A stretch of DNA of 64,000 nucleotides from NCBI GenBank assembly GCA_035578905.1, contig JAQJVL010000103.1, positions 1,398,447 through 1,462,446 on the forward strand, read 5' to 3'. The position numbers were made by a program, and so were the translations under genes. A model generated the notes under the pieces. The model had not been told where the DNA came from, made no database searches, and saw only the letters and a list, made by a program, of their open reading frames with translations. Positions 34,092 through 47,509 of this stretch are shown here, piece by piece; within the stretch, counting starts at the first letter, position 1; every line of letters starts with the position of its first letter. The stretch is from Stictocephala bisonia (lineage: Eukaryota; Arthropoda; Insecta; Hemiptera; Membracidae).

Positions 34092-34585
34092 GGTTCCAAA
34101 CAATTGGCACAAACTTTCTCCCAACACTGAAAAAAAAACTTTGAAAATTACCAGTTTGATTCCCAAACAAGTTTTTTTGCCATAGTTAAAAAAACTTGTC
34201 CAGTTAGACACATCCCGTGTTTACTAAAATAACTTAAATTAAGATTCATATCTTTTCTGAAAATTTAATCAAAATTATTACTGAGAAAATTGTATTTTTA
34301 TGTGTTTTGTCAACACAAATTAATGAAATGAAATAAATTTTAAAAAGTGAAAAAAATAGTCTAGAGATATTGGCTAAATACACATACATACTGGATTTCA
34401 TTAAAATTGATCCATCCCTTTGGTACACACAGACAGACACATACGGACAGACATCAAACATTTCTTTCGAAAAAAACACTCTTTTGTGTTCAGGGGAGCC
34501 TAACATGGATTTTTAGACCAACTTATAAAAATGTTTTTTGGACTATTACAATTTTTTCTCTATGCTAACGCATATGGGATAAAGT
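34092..34585 (-). repeat. Dispersed repeat family A, copy 4
   Basis: Near-complete inverted copy, from GGTTCCAAACAATTGGCACA to the terminal hairpin CTATGCTAACGCATATGGG with its outer stem partly mutated (TTTTCTC/GATAAAGT). The minus-strand 86-codon frame inside is broken in other copies. Confidence 0.8.
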
Positions 34586-35197
34586 AAAAGGGGAAAAAAT
34601 AATATTTACAGTTCTTCATTACAATTGAGAATTATATGATCGTAAATGAAACATTCCACATTTAGACTATCTTATAAAATCCAAACTATAGTCTAATAGT
34701 AAAAAAAAAAAATAAAAAGAAATTAAAAAAATTAAAAAAATAAGGCCAAAAGTTACTAAAAACCTGTTGGTGGAGAAATAATTTAAGTACATACAATGCT
34801 TTTCTTTAAATATTTCCAAATGCCTAAAACGAATATTGCTCAATAAAGATCGATCGAAAGTTATCGAATACCGGTTTGGTTTTTCATCTGTAAAATATGC
34901 CGTGTTACTAACCATTATTATTTGTTTGGTTATTATTATTTTTAGATGATTGGTAGGACTTATCTTTTTTTGTTATTGGTTTTTTTTTAGTTTGAACTAG
35001 AAAAAAGTGCTTCGCAGAAGTAAGTACCCCAAGTAGTGATCAAAACGAAGTGAATTTTTAACACTAAAGTTGTTTTTCCTTTTTAAACGTGAATGCAATG
35101 CTATAATTTTAAAATAAAGCACTACATGGAACAATTTCTTTCCGTTTATGATCGATTTGATGTCGCTATAAATCGTATAATGTATAAATAAAAGACC
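34586..35197. other. AT-rich DNA, nothing recognised
   Basis: An 82-codon minus frame at 34667 is low-complexity (Phe/Leu/Ile-rich end from A/T runs) and unassigned. Confidence 0.4.
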
Positions 35198-35351
35198 TTT
35201 TCCGTTAAGTCAATAAAACTACTTTGGTTAGGTTATGTTAGGTTTGGTTATGTTAAGTTAGTGAACTAACCGAAAAGATCCTAAATAAATATATAGAAAA
35301 TAAATACAATAAAATTATATATAAATAGAAAACACCCAAACTAAGGATTTC

Positions 35352-35790
35352 CATTTAAACGATTCGATCCGTAATAATGATCTTATTGAAACAATTTAAG
35401 TTTCACTTGATAGGTGAAACACTTTTATAGTCGATCATAAGACGAATTCGTAAAAATATAGTGTTTTATAATTTTTTACATTTAAGTATATGAAAGAATA
35501 TCATTATTGACCATTTGAATGTCAAAATGACTTAATATCAACTTTCCTTCCACTAGATTGGACCTTTTAAAATTACACAGTGTTCATATAACACATTATA
35601 ATAATAAACACGAACCGTGCGCCGAAATAGAATTGCATGTTTTGGCCTTTTGGGAGTCAATTTGCATGCCTACTATTAGATGTACTCTATAGTACTACAA
35701 CAAATTGCATGTACTATACTATAGAGCTGTCGTCTTTCCAACGGTGACCACGAAGGTTTCGGAAACAACCACCTTAAAAGCATTAGTTTT
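35352..35790. repeat. Dispersed repeat family N, copy 2
   Basis: Matches 25705-25985 and 56400-56650: ATAGTGTTTTATAAT, CACTAGATTGGACCTTTTA, ACACAGTGTTCATATAACAC, AATAAACACGAACCG. It then continues into a block with TTTCGGAAACAACCACCTTA, which copy 3 also has. It lies inside the inverted-repeat segment. Confidence 0.7.
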
Positions 35791-35856
35791 TATCAATAGC
35801 AACACAACTGTTTTGTTTTATTTTTACTGACTATGTTAATATTTCAGGATCTTTTC

Positions 35857-36073
35857 TTACGTTAACCTAACCATACCTAACGTAACATAACCAAACCTAA
35901 CATAACCTAACCAAACCTAACCTAACCAAACCTTATATAACATAACCAAACCTAATATAACATAACCAAACCTAACATAACCTAACCAAACTTAACATAA
36001 CCTAACCAAACCTAACATAACCTAACCAAACCTAACTTAACCTAACCAAACCTAATATAACATAACCAAACCG
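35857..36073. repeat. Degenerate telomere-like array
   Basis: Repeats of AACCTAACATAACCTAACCAAACCTAA type, i.e. CCTAA pentamers mixed with CATAA and CCAAA variants, often with a ~20-nt period (ACCTAACATAACCTAACCAA). It resumes after the MITE, at 36328-36395. Confidence 0.85.
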
Positions 36074-36327
36074 GGTCTTTTGTAGAAGAGGGCCACCAGT
36101 CTTGAAATATTTTCTATGGATACAGTACCAACAAAAACACTTTGTACACTCAGTATATATGTATTGGACACAATTTGAACACATTTTAAAGAAAAAATAA
36201 TTATGTTACAAACTATATAAGGGTTTATTCTTGTGGAGGCCTAACCTAACCTAACCTAACCTAACCTACAATATGCCATTGCTGTAGAACATATTTCAAG
36301 ACTGGTGGCCCTCTTCTGCAAAAGACC
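36074..36327. mobile_element. MITE family M inside the telomere-like array
   Basis: A 254-bp element with ~37-bp terminal inverted repeats: GGTCTTTTGTAGAAGAGGGC CACCAGTCTTGAAATAT on the left and the inverse, with one change, on the right. It splits the CCTAA-type array at 35857-36395, and carries its own pure five-unit CCTAA tract at 36239-36268. The target duplication cannot be read because both flanks are array sequence (ACCAAACC). No coding capacity. Confidence 0.82.
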
Positions 36328-36421
36328 TACCAAACCTAACATAACTAAACCTAACCAAACCTAACATAACCTAAAAATACCTAACATAATAACCTAACCA
36401 AAGTAGTGAATAAACGGAAAA

Positions 36422-36881
36422 TGTCCATTTTTCGATTATAATAGAATTTGAAAGATACAAATATCATACGCTTATTAATGTTATTATTTGAAAATAGATT
36501 TTGGAAGTTCTGTAAACTACGTAATATTAAAGTTTTTAATTCAAACCAAACTCCACCGTAATACTTGAGGCACTGCTCTGCTCTGAAGGAGGCGAACTGA
36601 GGAAACGTATCATTTGCAAACTTGACATACTTACGATAGAACCCTGTGATTGGCAAGTCCGGGCATCCGTAATCTTGTGGTTCAGTAATTTTGTCAGCAG
36701 TTTACTGGGTTGGTTGCAAAGTAAATTACTAGGGAGCTGAACGTATACGCCCCTAAATAGAAGTTCATTACAATTACATCATCAGTAACAGACACTAGAT
36801 CTGAGAGTTCGTTCATTTCGTGTTTAAACAGTCGTAATTAATTAGGTTATTAGAAACCTGTTCTGATAAAATAAATTTAAT
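36422..36881. other. Unassigned DNA
   Basis: A 91-codon minus frame (36381-36656) crosses from the array border into this stretch. It contains YGGVWFELKTLILRSL but no motif I recognise. Confidence 0.35.
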
Positions 36882-37387
36882 AAATGGTTCCAAACTTTCC
36901 CCCATATTAAAAACTAAAAAACATCAAAACTTAGAAAATTACCAGTTTGATTCCCAAACATGTTTTATGCCATAACTCAAAAACTAGTCAAGTTAGAGAC
37001 ATGCAGTTTTTACTAAAATATTTAAAAGTGTAAATATCTTTCCTGAAGATTTAATAAAAATCGTCAATAAAAAGCCGTCTTTGAGAAAATTCCATTTTTG
37101 TATGTTGCATGTACGTTGACCACAAAAAAAGTAACATTTCATAAAAGTGAAAAAATCGTTTGGAGATATTGGCTAAATAAACCTACATGCAACATTTCAT
37201 AAAAATCTATCCACCGTTTTGTCTCCAGCGAACTGCACATATACACACAGACACACATACGGACATACACCAAAATAATGTTTTTGGTTCAAGGGACCCT
37301 AAAATGGATTTTTAGACAAACTTGTAGAAAAACATTTTTTTGGACGATCACAATACTTTCTCTATGCTAACGCATATGGGAGAAAGT
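36882..37387 (-). repeat. Dispersed repeat family A, copy 5
   Basis: Full-length inverted copy. It ends at 37387 with the intact hairpin: outer stem ACTTTCTC/GAGAAAGT, inner stem TATGC-TAAC-GCATA. It contains CTCCAGCGAACTGCACATAT and CAAGGGACCCTAAAATGG. Confidence 0.82.
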
Positions 37388-37663
37388 AAAAAAGTCGTAA
37401 ATTAAATAATATACAAACGATAAAATAACAAATAACGAATTAAGCTGTTTTTCGCTGGTAAAAACTGTGAAACTTTCAAAATTACATAAAAAATCCAACA
37501 ACCTAAATATTCCCACAGAGATGGCAGGAGGCCCATGAAAACTCAAATTTGATCGCACGAATCACAAGAGGGCTACCAATACTAAAATGTGTCAATCAGA
37601 TGGAAATATTTACGTGTTGCCATAGGTCTGACAAAGGCTCTTCAGGACTCCGAAATGTTAGGT

Positions 37664-37735
37664 CTCTTGCTAGCCTAGTGGTTATCACGTCTGCTTCATA
37701 TGCAGTAGTCATGGGTTCAAATCCCGGGAGGTCCA
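37664..37735 (+). pseudogene. tRNA-like sequence (tRNA pseudogene or SINE head)
   Basis: Clear pol III-type boxes: A box TAGCCTAGTGG (37671-37681) and B box GGTTCAAATCC (37714-37724). A perfect 4-bp anticodon stem (CTGC/GCAG) closes a 7-nt loop TTCATAT, whose middle triplet would be CAT. The phrase AGTGGTTATCACGTCTGC is typical of tRNA-Val, so this may derive from tRNA-Val with an altered anticodon. The acceptor arms (CTCTTGC and GAGGTCC) do not pair, so a functional tRNA is unlikely. Sequence continues past the T arm as in SINEs. Confidence 0.7.
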
Positions 37736-37739
37736 GTTA

Positions 37740-38621
37740 GAAATTTGGACCGGTGTCCCTTAACAACGCACGTATACAAAGTAAAAATATCTCTTTAGAA
37801 TGAAAAGGAAAAGGATGGCCTTAAATCCTTAAGATGAATGCCAAGACTGGAATGTATACTCAAAACTCAGATGGAACGTAAAAATTCGAATATGCTTAGA
37901 ACTCAAATATATCCGTACACTTGACTAGAAGCCGGAAGGTTTCGATATGTTTGAGAAACTTGTAGGGCATTAGGATTAAAACTCGCATGTGACCTTGGGG
38001 TTGTGTTTGTTTATTTAGACAATAATTAGTATTAAAGGAAGCTTTAGTACAATTTTGCTCTAATTGACTGGACTGAACTGGAACCTAATGGATGCTATGG
38101 TCTATTTGTATTTTGAGATGTTTTTGAGTTTGACCTTTGGAAAATAGAAGAAATAAAAAATAAAGGCTTAGCTTCTTTTCGAGAAAATATGCTCCTGGTG
38201 GAAATAAGTTATCGCTAGCCACTTAGGCTACGTCGATTTCCATTATTGTGAAATAGCCTTTAATTAATTAATCTGTTCATATCATTAATATTTTTGAAGG
38301 TTTAGTTTAAACTTTCATTTTCCATTAACTTTCCTTTTTATAGTGTGTCTGTAGCAATTGATACATTTATATATCTTTATTAACGTCATGCAACTAAATC
38401 AATTAAACTTGTTTTTAGACATAAAAGAGGAAAAATAAACAACCTATACGTATTAATTAGTAAAACATCGAAATGTTTATTTCTGTAGAGTGATGATTAA
38501 CGAAGTTCGACTCGTAATGAACGATGTACGGTATTAAGTAGTGATATGTTAAGAATCCTATTAACATAATTTTTCACTAATCAGAAAATAAACAAATTTA
38601 TTCTCTTTAACAGTAATCTTC
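37740..38621. other. Unassigned DNA
   Basis: If the tRNA-like block is a SINE head, its body would extend into the first 100-200 nt here (TTTGGACCGGTGTCCCTTAA and an A-rich GAATGAAAAGGAAAAGGATG). No other copy in the window tests this. Confidence 0.35.
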
Positions 38622-38963
38622 TTATCTAAAACAAGCAGGATTTTTTATTTTTGGGGGAGTTTTCGACCTCGAGAAATCGATTGGCACTGGTGTCAGCCGT
38701 AGGAAAATACTGATTTCTGCTCCAGAGGATTCTAGACGTCCCGTGTTATCGACTTCTAGCAGAAAAAACAATATGGAACCATTATCGACTTCTATCAAAA
38801 AAATATCCATCACAGCTGATGTGATGAGAGGATAATCCGCATCAACAAACAGCAGCCGGTCTAAAGTAATTTTCCGGTTTTTATCATATTTGTGTGGGTT
38901 TTCCTTCTCAATTAGTTTTATTTTTTTACTTTGTCGAACAATGTTAGTTTGAAGTGTTTCCAA
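38622..38963 (-). other. Unrecognised 113-codon open frame
   Basis: Open on the minus strand, but its first codon is TTG, not ATG. Contents include IKLIEKENPHKYDKNRK, the partly repeated IEVDNGSILFF / LLEVDNTG, and a C-terminal PIDFSRSKTPPKIKNPACF. The internal repeat and Ser/Pro/Lys-rich end give no family assignment. In AT-rich DNA of this length one open run of this size is expected about by chance, so it may be nothing. It could also be a transposon-derived or exon fragment. Confidence 0.2.
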
Positions 38964-39099
38964 AAGTATTGTTTTCGTGTCTGTTGCTATAGTTACTTAG
39001 CAGTATAAGGTTATTTATTTTGCATTTTGCTGAATAAGGTTAACCCTTGTAAAATAAGCGTTGTTTGCCCGAACTTTATATTAGAAATGAAACGCGGAA

Positions 39100-39590
39100 G
39101 ATATCAAAAAAATTTTTATTAATACCCCACAAGTTAGAACAACAACAAACGTCCTCAGGATCCTCTGGGAGATATGGATTCTAACTCTTCAGTCTGAGAA
39201 ATTCAACCGAGTGAAGCTCGGTCTCCTGGTACTTGAATATTACACCTTTCTAACACTTTGTCAACAAACCACACAAGGAAGTGAATCCCTCGAAAACAGT
39301 TTGGCTCAAGTTAAACTCACAAGCTACAGTTGAGTGTGCCGAAATCAGCTGTCAGCTCAATTAAACTGCAGAGCCCTCGTGTTACGTAAAGTTTATACAA
39401 CACCAGCTGATGACCCAATTGTAACTAACAATAAAACAATGGGAGAGGAAGCGACTATCTGTCAATGGGCTCAATATTGAGCCCTGTGGCTCATACCATT
39501 ACGTCGTATCCAATAGCATTGGCTATTACTCCACTTTCTCTTCCAAACAACGGGCGGCCCAAGTCAGTTAGATCCCAAAATACAGTGTTT
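39100..39590. other. GC-richer block with perfect 18-bp palindrome
   Basis: Higher GC than its surroundings. It contains GGGCTCAATATTGAGCCC (39467-39484), a perfect 18-bp palindrome, and a smaller stem CCGAG-TGAAG-CTCGG near 39210. On the minus strand the order of a TATGAGCC-rich start, a GTATTAATAAAAATT near the end and overall length could suit a solo LTR, but no second copy or TG...CA ends are established. Confidence 0.3.
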
Positions 39591-39810
39591 CTTTTAAAAC
39601 GCAACCCTATTTAAAACAAGTACAGTAAATGAAGGTTTGAGATAGTTACAAGTTCATAGGTTGGTAGCCCTGTTTGTTCTTCTTCCTTGGCTATCAGCTG
39701 ATTTGCATTGTTGCTTTGTTGTCCATTTTATTTGGGTTTCTTGCAATGTCGTTAAGCTGAAGTTAGGAGCATGGTTTTGAGCGGAGAACAGAGAGTTTTT
39801 ACTGTGGAGA
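39591..39810. mobile_element. MITE family L, copy 2 (partial)
   Basis: Begins CTTTTAAAACGCAACCC and continues with GGTTGGTAGCCCTGTTTGTT and TTGGCTATCAGCTGATTTGC, the inverse of the right half of copy 1 (28609-29006). The opposite terminus is not found before unrelated sequence begins. Confidence 0.65.
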
Positions 39811-42106
<2,296 letters not shown>

Positions 42107-42625
42107 CACCCCTGCGCGCTACGTGTGTAAACCCCGTCACACACTGCACTCGTTTCACCTCGACCTGTATATTTTAATTACAAATATTAGTTTAACTGTA
42201 CAACGTTAAATCACAATATTAAACTTATTTACTGTATCTCACTCACATTACTTGCGTTGCTACCTATTTACTATCATAAACATCCAATTATATTACGTGT
42301 ATACTAATTTTAAACGTGTTTATTTAATTTGTTTTTTGTTTAATAGGTAAAGATTAATTAGATGCATAAAATAACACGAGATTTCAAATACCATTGTTTA
42401 CGTTTCAACACATGTTAACACTTTTTGTAAATCACTATTTACATTTGATCAGCTGTTACTTTTCGATTCATATAAATCTCTCTTCTTGTTATTCTTATGG
42501 CCGAAAAACGAACCTTGAGGGCTCCCGTGCCCTTCAGGCTGAAAAAATTGACACAACTACGAACAGAGGGACATTTTTTGATACCTCGACCGTTTAAGTT
42601 GGTTAAGAAATAAGGGAGGAGTTGC
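42107..42625 (-). mobile_element. Helitron-like family B copy 3
   Basis: Starts ATCACCCCTGCGCGCTACGT (terminal ACTAG lost) and carries the family blocks TTACAAATATTAGTT, AAATCACAATATTAAACTTA, GATCAGCTGTTACTTTTCGA and CGAACCTTGAGGGCTCCCGT. It aligns along its length with the inverted copy at 8045-8668. A 67-codon frame on each strand is an artefact. Confidence 0.7.
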
Positions 42626-43261
42626 GTTAGCAAAAAACGGATTTACGTATTATATATAAGGACGTTTAACTGTTCATTCATTAGAGACAGTCAGGTATAC
42701 TTCCAAATAACAACGTAAAATCAAAAAAGCTCTTTTTCCTTAGTGGAATAAAGATTGTTAAAAGGAGCGTTTAGCTTTTGAATACTATCAAAGTTAAATA
42801 ACTAAATCGATTTTCTAACCTTTATTAACTACAATTGGTTTTAAATGTGTTTCATACTAGCTTTTAATGTGTTAGATATAAAAAAATAAAACTAAATCGA
42901 GCTGTCCCACGCCTATAGCCTATGAGGAATTATTTCACAAATTACTTTTAAAATATAAATTTTTTGAAATGTAACAACAGTGAAATAAAGAATTTTATTT
43001 ATTTTTGTTAAAGAAGTGGTCAGATCATTATCTAAATAAACATCAATAAATGAATTCACATCAGTCAATATATAACTATTTGAAAATGCATCACTTACTA
43101 TATTTTTTTTTTATTTGTAACACGTGTAAAAATTATTAAAAAATATGTTATTTTACTATTTTGTTTTGTTTACAGTTAAATATTGTCTTGAATACTACAT
43201 TTATGCAAATTTGTGCGTGCGTGCGCGTGCGTGTGTCATATTTATTTATTTATTTTTTCGT
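42626..43261. other. AT-rich DNA with a GTGC microsatellite
   Basis: 43214-43238 is a short GTGCGTGCGTGCGCGTGCGT run. No frames or other repeats. Confidence 0.45.
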
Positions 43262-43480
43262 ATCAGCTGTTTGAATTAAATTATTAAACTAAAACTAATG
43301 TTACTCTTCTTCAAAAAAGGAAACGTTGTGGAACTGTTTCTACTCTTTAGGAATGGAGTTTCGAGAAATCCTTTCTTAGTCTTGATTATACAAAATCAAC
43401 GGTAGTGGGTCTCTATGATACAAAAGCTAACTTTCCTCTAAAATTTTATAAAAATATGTAGTCGTTGGATTATATTTATT
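43262..43480 (-). repeat. Family B/C Helitron-like body fragment
   Basis: Contains ATCAGCTGTTTGAATTAAAT, GGAAACGTTGTGGAACTGTT and CTTTCTTAGT ... GTGGGTCTCTATGATACAAA, shared with the bodies at 17013 and 22158. The CTAG terminus is missing. The phrase around GGGTCTCTATGATACAAAAG is broken by a ~25-nt insertion. Confidence 0.6.
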
Positions 43481-44945
43481 AAGATATATTGATAATTTTG
43501 ATATAATGATACCCAGATAACATCAAAAGAGGGGGCGTTGTAAATTGCCTTGATTGTAAATAACGATGATCAACAAATAACTTAGGTTTTTTTTTGTTTT
43601 TCTAATTGAAAACTAATTAGCTTAGAACCATTAGCAGAATGATGATATTCTGCACTAAAAAAAAAAAATTAAAACACAATATCTTAAATTCATTCGCTTG
43701 TCCTACTACACAGGTTATCCACACTCATATAATCATTCATATTTGCCTTAAAATACGCACAAAGTTGTGTCAGCGTCTCATATCTAAGAATCTAACGTGA
43801 AAAGTGTTGAATATATAAAATTTAAGATGAAAGACAGTTTCGAGTGCTTAATTATTTCTACAGACAGTTCCAGACGTAAATTATGGAAAGACATTGAAAA
43901 CGTTTGCTAGTATACGTTTCATATCCAAAATCCAGAGATGCATGATACCTATGATCATTTTATCAAACTAAAATAACTATATCCCAGGTAGTATAACGGT
44001 TTTAGCGAAATTCTGGCAGAGTGTAATTTCTTTCCTTATTTCAACAAGAAACGAATTACTGTTTATTTAATGACTGTCAGAGCACTCTCACAGCAAATGC
44101 TTAAAATACGATAAGTTTTTTAATGCTACAACAAATGACTTGACGATGTAAGCCAGCCAAAACTACAGTAACACCTTCTAGGTTTTGCATTGTTTCAGTT
44201 CTTTAATGCACCTGTTTCATAATTTACTCGTTTAATATTGTGAATTTTATTTTGAGTAAACATTTTATAATCGTGGATATTATTGTTTATGCTGTCTTTT
44301 ACATGTTTGTTAACTATTATTTTTATTGAATTATTTATATATTGTATTATTGTTTGGACCCATTAAAAATGCCTCTTCAAGAGGATTTTTACCTCAACAA
44401 GTATTTATTGTCTGTCCTGTGTCAAATGCAGTACTCTTGGTAACACCGCACGTCAGGGCTTCACTCAAATGCCACTAAGTGCGCTCATGTCAGGTCGGGA
44501 CAGTCATTAAATAAAGTATAATCTTCCTTCTCCGAACGTCTACATAAAAATAATAAATCGAGAGCGTTCAAGTTCATCGGTCTACTGAAGGTTAAGCTGG
44601 CCTCATTGGTCGGTGTACAGGAACAGATACGAATTCTTCAGGAAAGGGCGGGCAGGTTATACTAGTTTTTTGCTCCGAACTGGTTTTGTGGTTTAACAGG
44701 TGTGTTTTTGCAAAAGCCGGATTCGCACATTTTAGCGGAGGAATATCTTCACAAACTCCAAATTGAAACTGAAAGATATACAACAGTGAAAACTCACACA
44801 AGATAATTGACATACGTCAAATTTAATGTAAAAAAAAACGTCAAAAAAGTTTGAAACGCTTAAAAGAAACACGAATGCTTAAATAATATCAAGCTTGGTA
44901 AATGAGACCAAGATATCGGTGTCTAAATTTACATCTACTGAATTT
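43481..44945. other. Unassigned, with a family D trace
   Basis: 43700-43800 (ACACTCATATAATCATTCAT, CTTAAAATACGCACAAAGTT) matches the 3' extension of family D copy 6. 44370-44560 is GC-richer with AATAAA-like signals. No gene is supported. Confidence 0.4.
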
Positions 44946-45015
44946 ACCCCGCTCACCCATACACGTACATTGGTAATGAATGACCCACCTGCCCACCCAT
45001 ACACGTACAGTGGTA
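44946..45015. repeat. Two stray units of the 36-bp motif
   Basis: CACCCATACACGTACATTGG and, ~50 nt on, CACCCATACACGTACAGTGG, each followed by TAA/TAA-like sequence. These are the inverse of the 36-bp minisatellite unit at 24085-24364. Confidence 0.75.
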
Positions 45016-45484
45016 AAGTTTATCACCAATCCCCGGCCAATAAGTACTGCAGAGCTCATCGACTTTATGTTACCTCCATTGTGTATGTTCTTGTAAAGAA
45101 ATGTCTTTGAATGGGGGAAGGCATAAAAAAAAAGAAAATCTACAAAGTGCAAACATTATGCAAATCTAATAAAGAATCTTCTTACAAATAAATATGCAAG
45201 AAAAATGCAAAAATCTTAAATAGAGAGTAATAAATTGTATTTTATGATTAATAAACTCACAATAAACACTTCACTCAGTTTACTACTTTCACTGAGAACA
45301 TAAACAAAACATCCCTAACGAGTAACAACACAAAAACTTATGATATTAAATAATATAAAATTATAAAACATGTAAGGCCTACACAGGGAAAAGTAAGAAT
45401 TTAAAGTTTATAAAGTCTGAGATAATTTTGAAAACTTGTCGGTTAGCAGCCGTAATTAACTGTGCCTGAATCATTGGTATCTCG
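45016..45484. other. Unassigned DNA
   Basis: AT-rich, no repeat copies or convincing frames. Confidence 0.45.
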
Positions 45485-45525
45485 TCTAGTTACACTTGAA
45501 GAACAAAATTTCAAGTGTAACTAGA
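45485..45525. repeat. Perfect 16-bp inverted repeat
   Basis: TCTAGTTACACTTGAA (45485-45500), 9-nt spacer, then its exact complement TTCAAGTGTAACTAGA (45510-45525). Too short for a typical pre-miRNA. No T-run marks it as a terminator. Confidence 0.9.
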
Positions 45526-46086
45526 TCACAGAAAATACCACAAATTATACATTTCTTGCTTGTTTTCAATAAATAAGTTATCGTTAGTTTTATAATCGAA
45601 TTTCCTACAATTTACCACTTTTGTGTATTTTTTTATACAAGGTGAAGTTTTTATGGAATTTAACGTTAAAGTTTTTAACCAGCCGCCATTTTAAAATTTG
45701 TAAACGAATTGTTTTTCAATTTTTTTCTGTAATAGAACATTACTAGTACAGAATATGTGCCGAATTCAACAATCTACCTTTTATAGTTGCTGAGAAAAAA
45801 ATTATAATGTAAAAAACACAGACGTACAGACAGACAGAAAACAGTGCATATTAAGACATATGTTAATGAGTACTTTTTGGTGTATCTTGACTCCAGGAAC
45901 AACCTCCTGAAGTGTATCCTATTTCAATTATCAATATCCTATTCAGTATATTGATCTGTACTGTACTGTTAAACACAATAGTCAGCTTTATAATTTATAC
46001 AAACATTCCAAACATGTATAAATCTAAATTCCACACGTCTTACAAATACAACCTTTTCACACAAATCCCAGCTGTTTCGTCATTGC

Positions 46087-46422
46087 ATGTTGTCAGGAAT
46101 TTCCACTGACATTAAATTGCTGACGATGTACCAATGTATGGGCGTTAATCACTTATGGTTACAGACGGAACTAAGCCATGAAACACGCAGATTCATAATT
46201 TCCATACCTAATAAGGACGATCGCAAAACTTTCCAATTGTTAGACACGTTGGGATCGAACAGGACAACTAATCATGACCTTGGGCAATTTCCTGGATTTA
46301 ACTGCATCCTTGTATATCACAAACAGGCGATAAATCTCCGACACACGTCGACGTCATCAATGACGATCGTAAATCTGTTTAACCAATGGAACAGTGAAAA
46401 CGTAAATCTTACAAAATGGTAA
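46087..46422 (+). CDS. Unrecognised 111-codon open frame
   Basis: ATG-started frame at 46087 that is GC-richer than its neighbours, with mixed codon use and no low-complexity runs. Contents include CMGVNHLWLQTELSHETRRF, LLDTLGSNRTTNHDLGQFPG and a C-terminal NLFNQWNSENVNLTKW. I recognise no family, signal peptide or membrane segment, and no splice-site arrangement around it. It is one of the few long frames here not explained by repeats, so it may be a small gene, an exon fragment or chance. Confidence 0.2.
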   Translation: MLSGISTDIKLLTMYQCMGVNHLWLQTELSHETRRFIISIPNKDDRKTFQLLDTLGSNRTTNHDLGQFPGFNCILVYHKQAINLRHTSTSSMTIVNLFNQWNSENVNLTKW

Positions 46423-47509
46423 TATACTGAACACAACAAATATTTGTTGGCTTCTGTAGGTCATAGTATTCTGTCATCTTACTAGCTTTGTCTTTGCTCA
46501 TTTCTTTTCTTGTCTCTTGCTCTTTTCTTAAGATTTGACAACATTGAAAAATCATCAATCACTTATTGGTATTGATTGCATTACATTAATTATCAGATAT
46601 CTACAACGATCAATTTGACAAGATCAGTAGTATAAATCGTAGAATTATTATAGTATAAATCTACTCCTCTCTACAATAATCCTGTATATCAACATTTTTC
46701 TTATTCCATGTTCAATGTTAAATATATATCACAATAATGGTGAACAAATAATATTCATTTAGTTAACTGCCTTTCAAGATGTATTGTTAAATAGACTGGA
46801 TACTAAAGATTGCAAGATCATGTAATAAGAACAAAATGCCGGACGTATTTATGGTTACTGTTAAAATTCGGATGGACAAAACCATCAATATTTTGAAAAG
46901 GTCCAGGGGCCATTTATATTTGAATGAAAACTCCACTTTTGACAATGGGCAAATATTAATTATGTGAAAGAAAGTTACGTTAATTAATAATCTTTTATAA
47001 GAGAGCTGTCATTATAGTTTGGCTAAAATATTCAATATTTATTCAGTTTGGTCCTTTTGAAAGCCTAGCAGCAACTTCCCTCTTCCGGAATATGAGTGTT
47101 GTTAAGGAAGATCTAATATATTTTGGTATAAGGGGTTTAGACCATTGTCTCTTACAAATGTAATGCCTCTATGAAAAATGTCCTTAGTGCTGGAAAATAA
47201 ACATAAATACTTTATAAATCGAAGAAAAACTAGGATAAATAAATATTTAACATTTTTTTGGAAATTATTTCTTTAGTTTCTTTGCTAAACATTGTTTTAC
47301 TATGTCAACATTTTAATTTCAAAATTTATCTCGTAAATCCTATGACTAACACTAAAATTCACTTCCTGTGTAAATGAGTAAGTGTAGCCTACGGTAACAT
47401 TACTAAGTGACCCTTGGCCAAGTGACAGAATGTCCTGTTGTAAACATCTGGCTCCACCACCCAAGTAGAGGGTTTGTAATGGTCCTATTGGTATGCCGAT
47501 GCCACCTGG
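46423..47509. other. Unassigned AT-rich DNA
   Basis: A 71-codon minus frame at 47300-47515 begins with TTG, not ATG, and is not assigned. Confidence 0.4.

Larger units (their letters stand above)
35198..36421. repeat. 1.2-kb segment bounded by inverted repeats with TTAGG-like sequence
   Basis: The left border is TTTTCCGTTAAGTCAATAAA then ACTACTTTGGTTAGG. The right border, inverted, is TTTTCCGTTTATTCACTACT then TTGGTTAGG. The inverted repeat continues into degenerate TTAGG units, about 45 nt or more in all. Between the borders lie a family N copy, a long telomere-like array and a MITE. This may be one composite foldback-type element. Alternatively, telomere-like sequence may have been captured by inversion. 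No coding capacity. Confidence 0.55.

Noticed and set aside
37664..37735. Functional tRNA gene
   Set aside because: Acceptor halves do not pair and the T stem has a mismatch.
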